Of a stretch of 18,382 bases of DNA, positions 14,597-18,382 are shown in pieces. The translations under genes were made by a program, and so were the position numbers. The notes under the pieces are model-generated. The model worked only from the letters and a program-made list of their open reading frames with translations. It was not told where the DNA came from and ran no database searches. Numbering within the stretch: position 1 is the stretch's first letter; the number at the start of each line of letters is the position of its first letter. Source of the stretch: an uncultured Corynebacterium sp. (GTDB taxonomy: Bacteria; Actinomycetota; Actinomycetes; Mycobacteriales; Mycobacteriaceae); NCBI GenBank assembly GCA_945631445.1, contig CALZCR010000005.1, positions 1 through 18,382 on the forward strand. Reading direction: 5' to 3'.

Positions 14597-15358
14597 CTAC
14601 GCCCAGTCCGACACCGAGTCGATGAGCACCGCCCGCATCTGCGCCTGCCATCTCGGACCCCACGTCAGACGGCGCACGCCCAGCGACCGCAACGTCTCCC
14701 GGTCGGCCGGGGCGTCGTCGACGGGGTCGACAGTGACGTTGACCGGCACGTCGGTGGAGGCGACGAGACGGCGGATCAGATCTGGCTGGGTGGCGGCGAC
14801 CGGGTACACCGCGCGGGCGCCGGCCTCCACCATCGCCTGGATGCGGCGGGTGGCCTCGCCCTCCGGATCCTCGAACTCCGCGGTGCCGTGCTTCAGGGCG
14901 TCGGTGCGACCGTTGATGACCAGCTCCACCTCCTGCCGGTCCGCCTCCGCGCGCACGGCGGCGATGTAGTCGGCGTGTTCGGTCAGGGTGCGCACGCGCT
15001 TGCCCTCGCGGTGGACGGTGTCCTCGATGTTCAGGCCCACGGCGCCGACGGCGATGACCTGACGGGCCAACTCCGCGCCCGGCAACCCGTAGCCGGACTC
15101 CACGTCGACGGAGACCGGGACGTCCACGGAATCGACGATGCGACGCGTGATCGCCAGATACTGGCCGAAGTCCATGGCCTCCCCGTCCTCGGCGCCGATG
15201 GCGTCGGCCACCGGGTGCGAACCGATGGTCAGCCCCTTGAAACCGGCGTCGACGCACAACCGGGCGCTCCAGACGTCCCACACGGTGGGCAACACCAGCA
15301 TTTCGCCGGAGGTGTGGGCGGCGGCGAAATCCTTGGCTAGTTCACGATTGACGGTCAT
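14597..15358 (-). CDS. Isocitrate lyase/PEP mutase family protein
   Basis: The 253-residue protein has the PEP mutase/isocitrate lyase barrel: LPTVWDVWSARLCVDAGFKGLTIGS at the start, metal-site SVDVESGYG with Asp85 and Glu87, then VGLNIEDTVH (Glu112, Asp113) and ELVINGRTDAL. Members cleave or rearrange C-C or P-C bonds of small 2-oxo or dicarboxylic acids. The K-K-C-G-H loop of isocitrate and methylisocitrate lyases is absent (EDTVHREGKRVRTL instead), so those activities are unlikely; the substrate is unknown. The start at 15358 (MTVNREL) has AGGAGG 9 bases upstream, while the ATG at 15367 has that AGGAGG touching it. It follows the LacI gene by 54 bp on the same strand and is probably co-transcribed. 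Confidence 0.88.
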   Translation of the reverse strand: MTVNRELAKDFAAAHTSGEMLVLPTVWDVWSARLCVDAGFKGLTIGSHPVADAIGAEDGEAMDFGQYLAITRRIVDSVDVPVSVDVESGYGLPGAELARQVIAVGAVGLNIEDTVHREGKRVRTLTEHADYIAAVRAEADRQEVELVINGRTDALKHGTAEFEDPEGEATRRIQAMVEAGARAVYPVAATQPDLIRRLVASTDVPVNVTVDPVDDAPADRETLRSLGVRRLTWGPRWQAQMRAVLIDSVSDWA

Positions 15359-15412
15359 GATGGGCATCCTCCTGGAATACGGCGTGCATGGCGGGACTGG
15401 GAAAAACGTCCC

Positions 15413-16528
15413 TCACTCATCCATCGTGGCAGAACACGCCCGCCGGGTGGAGGACTCCCGCACGATCAACCGCGCGGGCAGCACCCGCGGCTTCGACAAC
15501 GGGCTGTCCAACCCGCGGGCCAGCGCCATGACGTTGGCGGCGGCGACACGCCCGACGGCGCGCAGGGGACCCGAGTCCGTCGTCAAGGAAGGACGGTGCA
15601 CCCCGGCCAGGTCTGTGTCGTCGAACCCGACGATCAACAGATCTTCCGGCGCAGTCACCCCGGCGCGCCGGGCCTGGTCGAGGAAGCCGACCGCGACTAA
15701 GTCGTTGAAGCAGATCACCGCGTCCGTCGGCTGGGTCCGCCACACTTCGAAGGCCCGGCGTCCGCCGCGGATGGTGGGCTGGTCCACGTGCCGTTGGCGC
15801 ACGGTCATGCGCGTCAGTTGTTGGGCTTGTTCCGCCGACAGGGCGGCGGCCCGAGTGAGCACCGTGGGGCTGTCGGCGGGGTCGGTGGCGCCCGCCACGT
15901 CCAGCAGCGCCCGCCAGCGCACCGCGTCCGACCAGGAGTCGGCGGGGCCGGACAGGTAGGTGATCGAGCGGGCGCCTTGGTCGTGGAGGTGCGCCGCCGC
16001 GCGGACCATGCCGTCGTAGTCGTCGACCAGCACGCTCGGCACGCCGGGCACGGGCCGGTTGACGGACACGGTGGGCACGCGCCGCGCGATCTTTTGGATT
16101 TCCCCGCCGCTCAACCGGGTAGAGACCAGGATCAGGCCGTCGACCAGCGGGATCATTCTTTCAATGGCGGCGTGGGTTCGGGGCACGGATTCTTGGACGT
16201 CGGCGGTGAGCACCACCATGTCGCCGACGCGGGCGGCGTGTTCCGCTCCGTGCCACACCTCTTGGAAGAAGGGGTTGGCCATGTCGGCGAGCACGAGTCC
16301 GAGGGTGTTGGTCGCCGGGTTGGGTTTGGGGCGGGTGTCCAGGCGGCGGCCGTAGCCGAGTTCTTCCGCGGCGTCCCGGATTGCGGCGGCGGTGCGGCCG
16401 GAAACCCGGTCGGGCCGGCTGAAGGCCCGCGACACGGTCGAGGCGGACACCCCGGCCCGGTGGGCGACGTCGTAGATGGTCACGGGTGAGGACGTGGGTG
16501 GGGCTGGCCGCGGGTTCGACTCCGACAT
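15413..16528 (-). CDS. LacI-family transcriptional regulator
   Basis: The 371-residue regulator has an N-terminal LacI HTH at residues 17-42 (VTIYDVAHRAGVSASTVSRAF), a hinge helix (AAAIRDAAEELGYG), then a periplasmic-binding-protein-like sensor domain from about 75 (NTLGLVLADMANPFFQEVWHG) to the end, including CFNDLVAVGFLDQARRAGV and LIVGFDDTDLAG. Such proteins repress catabolic genes until a sugar or sugar acid binds, so uxaC-uxuB, the transporter and the adjacent lyase-like gene are candidate targets; this is context only. ATG at 16528 is chosen; TACCCT lies 7 bases before it, suggesting a leaderless mRNA. The open frame continues upstream across the antisense of glsA, which is an artefact. 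Confidence 0.92.
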   Translation of the reverse strand: MSESNPRPAPPTSSPVTIYDVAHRAGVSASTVSRAFSRPDRVSGRTAAAIRDAAEELGYGRRLDTRPKPNPATNTLGLVLADMANPFFQEVWHGAEHAARVGDMVVLTADVQESVPRTHAAIERMIPLVDGLILVSTRLSGGEIQKIARRVPTVSVNRPVPGVPSVLVDDYDGMVRAAAHLHDQGARSITYLSGPADSWSDAVRWRALLDVAGATDPADSPTVLTRAAALSAEQAQQLTRMTVRQRHVDQPTIRGGRRAFEVWRTQPTDAVICFNDLVAVGFLDQARRAGVTAPEDLLIVGFDDTDLAGVHRPSLTTDSGPLRAVGRVAAANVMALARGLDSPLSKPRVLPARLIVRESSTRRACSATMDE

Positions 16529-16535
16529 GACCCTG

Positions 16536-16541
16536 AGGGTA
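16536..16541 (-). promoter_or_regulatory. Candidate -10 box of the lacI gene
   Basis: TACCCT (minus strand 16541-16536) ends 7 bases before the ATG, and no Shine-Dalgarno sequence is present, which fits a leaderless transcript. Confidence 0.4.
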
Positions 16542-16573
16542 GTGCTCGGCGGCGAGGCCGGGGCCTTTAGCGG

Positions 16574-16579
16574 TAGTGT
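16574..16579 (+). promoter_or_regulatory. Candidate -10 box of glsA
   Basis: TAGTGT (16574-16579, preceded by GG) lies 45 bases before the glsA GTG, leaving room for a leader with AGGGAGGA. No -35 is clear. The sequence GGTAGTG occurs here and again at about 16539, next to the lacI start. Confidence 0.35.
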
Positions 16580-16624
16580 GCGGGCATTGACCGGACAGCT
16601 ATTTTCAGGGAGGACTGAACGCGC

Positions 16625-17875
16625 GTGCACAACTTGATCGCCGACTACTTGGAGGAGATCCTTGACGAGGTCCGGGACCACGCGGCCGGGGAGATCCCGA
16701 CCTACATCAGTTCCCTGACCAAGGCGGACCCGGAGTGGCTGGGCATCGCCATGTGCACCACCTCCGGGCGCGTCTACGAGGCGGGCGACACTGATGTCTC
16801 GTTCACGATCCAGTCGGTGTCCAAGCCCTTCATCTATGCTCTGGCCCTCCAGGAGTGCGGGTTGGAGCGGGTGCTGGACGTCGCGGGGATGGAGCCCTCC
16901 GGTGAGGCGTTCAATGAGCTCTCCCTCCGGGAGGAGGACAAACGCCCCCTCAACCCCATGATCAACGCCGGCGCCATCGCGGTGAACCAGTTGATCAACG
17001 GCGAGGAGTCCCCCGTGGCGGACCGTGTCGAGGTCATCCTCGACTTCATGTCCCGGCTGGCGGGCCGGCCGTTGGAGCTGGACGAGGAATCCGCCGTCGA
17101 CGAGCTCGAGAAAGCCGACCGCAACCTCTCCATCGCGCACATGTTGCGCAGCCACGACGTCATCGTCGACGCGGCCCACGACGCGGTGGACAGCTACACC
17201 CGCCAGTGTTCGGCTTTGGTCACTCTCCGCGATCTGGCGGTGATGTCGGGCACTTTGGCCAACGGCGGCGTCCAACCGGTGACGGGGGAGAAGCTGCTGG
17301 ATCCGGAGGTGTGCCGGCAGACGCTGTCGGTGATGAGCTCCTGCGGCATGTATGACGCGGCCGGCCGGTGGATGGCGCGCGTGGGCATCCCGGCCAAGTC
17401 CGGCGTCTCCGGCGGGTTGATCGGCACCCTGCCCGGGCAGCTGGGCATCGCGACGCTGTCTCCGCGCCTGGATCCGGCCGGCAATTCCGTCCGCGGCGTC
17501 GACGTCTTCGAGAACTTGTCGACGGACATGGGGTTGCACTTGATGTCCACCGAGCACCGCACGGGTTCCCACGCGGTGCGTTCCGTCGACCGCAGCGGCG
17601 AGGACACCATCATCACGCTGCAGGGCGTGGTGACCTTCACCGCCGCCGAAGAGATCTTGCACAAGCTCAACAGCCTGGATTTCGTCTCTGAGCGCGTCGT
17701 CTTGGACGTCAGCCGCGTCATCGATTCGCATTCGATGGGGCGGCGCATGCTCAAGGAGCAGCTGCAGCGCATCCGGGAGGCCGGCTACGACATCGCGGTG
17801 GTGGATCCGGACGCGGAGCTGCGCGGGCGCCAGCTTTCCGACGGTTCGCAGATCCCGCTGGCCCAAGACCTGTAG
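16625..17875 (+). CDS. glsA: Glutaminase with C-terminal STAS domain
   Basis: This 416-residue cytosolic enzyme hydrolyses L-glutamine to glutamate and ammonia. The serine-beta-lactamase-like glutaminase domain covers about residues 1-310, with the catalytic S-x-x-K motif Ser64-Val-Ser-Lys67 (FTIQSVSKPFIY), then NPMINAGAIAV and GVSGGLIGTLPGQLGIA. From about 325 a STAS domain follows (TIITLQGVVTFTAAEEIL, VVLDVSRVIDSHSMGRRML, AGYDIAVVDPD); STAS domains bind partners or nucleotides and can be serine-phosphorylated, so it is probably regulatory. Glutaminases with C-terminal STAS domains are known in actinobacteria. GTG at 16625 has AGGGAGGA about 10 bases upstream. It diverges from lacI with 96 bp between. 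Confidence 0.94.
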   Translation: MHNLIADYLEEILDEVRDHAAGEIPTYISSLTKADPEWLGIAMCTTSGRVYEAGDTDVSFTIQSVSKPFIYALALQECGLERVLDVAGMEPSGEAFNELSLREEDKRPLNPMINAGAIAVNQLINGEESPVADRVEVILDFMSRLAGRPLELDEESAVDELEKADRNLSIAHMLRSHDVIVDAAHDAVDSYTRQCSALVTLRDLAVMSGTLANGGVQPVTGEKLLDPEVCRQTLSVMSSCGMYDAAGRWMARVGIPAKSGVSGGLIGTLPGQLGIATLSPRLDPAGNSVRGVDVFENLSTDMGLHLMSTEHRTGSHAVRSVDRSGEDTIITLQGVVTFTAAEEILHKLNSLDFVSERVVLDVSRVIDSHSMGRRMLKEQLQRIREAGYDIAVVDPDAELRGRQLSDGSQIPLAQDL

Positions 17876-17962
17876 GCGGTCTGGTCTGCCCGGCCCGCGC
17901 GTGGGGCAGGCGATGCCGGGGCCGGCCGTTGCCCTGTCAGGGGTGGGGGCCGGAGACCAGCA

Positions 17963-17999
17963 TGCAAACAACCCCTCTCCGAAGAATCCCGGAGAGGGG
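17963..17999 (-). terminator. Intrinsic terminator of tRNA-Lys
   Basis: On the minus strand a perfect 10-bp stem, CCCCTCTCCG (17999-17990) with CGGAGAGGGG (17981-17972), has an 8-base loop and is followed by TTGTTTGC. It starts 7 bases after the tRNA CCA end. The same stem could also stop transcripts from glsA on the plus strand, though without a T run. Confidence 0.75.
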
Positions 18000-18005
18000 C
18001 TGTGG

Positions 18006-18081
18006 TGGTGCGCCATCCTGGGATCGAACCAGGGACCCACTGATTAAGAGTCAGTTGCTCTACCAACTGAGCTAATGGCGC
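18006..18081 (-). tRNA. tRNA-Lys (anticodon CTT)
   Basis: The 76-base cloverleaf includes an encoded CCA. The acceptor arms GCGCCAT and ATGGCGC pair fully; the D arm is GCTC/GAGC; the anticodon arm is ACTGA-CTCTTAA-TCAGT with anticodon CTT at 18048-18046; the T arm is CCTGG-TTCGATC-CCAGG. The discriminator is A at 18009. It reads AAG, the dominant lysine codon in this GC-rich genome. Confidence 0.97.
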
Positions 18082-18152
18082 GTGCTGCTGGACTGTGCTC
18101 CACAGTGAGGCTCTCGCTTCTCTGTGCTGCGTTGTCTGTGCAACGAGAAGAA

Positions 18153-18181
18153 ATATTACGCACTAAAGTTAAAAAGGTAAA
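18153..18181 (-). promoter_or_regulatory. Candidate tRNA-Lys promoter
   Basis: On the minus strand, -35 TTTACC (18181-18176), a 17-base spacer and -10 TAATAT (18158-18153) are well spaced and lie in a locally AT-rich stretch. The primary transcript would carry a 5' leader of about 65 bases before the tRNA. Confidence 0.5.
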
Positions 18182-18221
18182 ATCGCCTGGTCAAGACGCG
18201 TTTTTTGCATCTCCCGCACAA

Positions 18222-18290
18222 CGTTTGGGGCATCAGGCTCCCCCTGGGGTCGGGAAGATACTTCCAAACGGCCTGGAGAGCGGATAGTCT
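18222..18290 (+). promoter_or_regulatory. Upstream region of the right-edge gene: inverted repeat and -10 box
   Basis: CGTTTGG (18222-18228) and CCAAACG (18264-18270) form a perfect 7-bp inverted repeat with a 35-base interior that contains a smaller CCCC/GGGG pair. A -10-like TAGTCT (18285-18290, preceded by GGA) follows, with TTCCAA 17 bases upstream overlapping the right arm. The repeat could be an operator for the gene starting at 18356. Confidence 0.35.
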
Positions 18291-18355
18291 ACAGAGGTTA
18301 TTTTTTTGGGGGCGGACCATAGGGTGCGGCCGCAGCCCACGGGGGAAGAGTAGTT

Positions 18356-18382
18356 GTGAGTGGAAAAATGATGAAGAGGAAC
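18356..18382 (+). CDS. Start of an unidentified gene, 3' partial
   Basis: GTG at 18356 opens a frame reading MSGKMMKRN to the window edge, with GGGGGAAGAG ending 5 bases upstream as a Shine-Dalgarno sequence. ATG codons at 18368 and 18371 are alternative starts. Nine codons are too few to recognise a family; the basic start could be the beginning of a signal peptide or a small cytosolic protein. Confidence 0.4.

Noticed and set aside
17886..17909. CTGCCC/GGGCAG stem after glsA as a terminator
   Set aside because: The stem is only 6 bp with no T run, in very GC-rich sequence; not enough to call.
16529..18040. Upstream extension of the LacI frame to 18040
   Set aside because: It is antisense to glsA and runs through the tRNA terminator; LacI proteins begin at the HTH, which fits ATG 16528.
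1..18382. CRISPR arrays, insertion sequences, transposases, rRNA
   Set aside because: No regularly spaced repeats, transposase motifs or terminal inverted repeats were seen on reading. The short repeats found are isolated regulatory-type palindromes.

Overview
This is a high-GC actinobacterial chromosome segment, almost certainly from a Corynebacterium. The signs are the tail of a bacterial type I fatty-acid synthase with a separate acpS, a FasR-type TetR regulator, a bcp/DUF3618/pncA/Mop/gluconokinase block in the order I recall from corynebacterial chromosomes, and several genes whose -10 box lies so close to the start codon that leaderless mRNAs are likely. No genus marker such as rRNA is present, so this is an inference from gene content and order.

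Left part (1-6611): lipid synthesis and stress genes. The window opens inside fas (C-terminal ACP, ketoreductase and ketosynthase modules), then a cold-shock gene with a long structured leader and a strong terminator, then acpS, which supplies the phosphopantetheine arm that the Fas ACP needs. On the other strand, fasR overlaps the end of acpS tail to tail by 28 bp and lies 5 bp behind the peroxiredoxin gene bcp. A small DUF3618 membrane protein gene is divergent from bcp.

Middle part (6618-8016): housekeeping and cofactor genes on the minus strand: nicotinamidase pncA, a Mop/TOBE molybdate-binding protein, and gluconokinase gntK. gntK is preceded, in the same uninterrupted frame, by the two ends of a mannonate-dehydratase-like (RspA/ManD) enolase-superfamily protein that has lost its catalytic middle.

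Right-middle part (8725-16528): an accessory hexuronate-use locus. uxaC and uxuB overlap by 4 bp and convert glucuronate through fructuronate to mannonate. Downstream lies an unusual transporter: a GPH-family sugar symporter whose C-terminus carries a cytidylate-kinase-like domain. On the other side are an unknown small gene, an isocitrate-lyase/PEP-mutase family enzyme and a LacI regulator. The next pathway steps (mannonate dehydratase, KDG kinase) are not intact here; the only dehydratase homologue is the gutted ORF joined to gntK. The main points of interest are the transporter-kinase fusion, the dehydratase remnant fused to gntK, and the regulatory palindromes and hairpins at the promoters of these two transcripts.

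Right end (16529-18382): a glutaminase with a C-terminal STAS domain diverges from the lacI gene, followed by tRNA-Lys(CTT) on the minus strand with its terminator, an AT-richer gap, and the first codons of a further gene.
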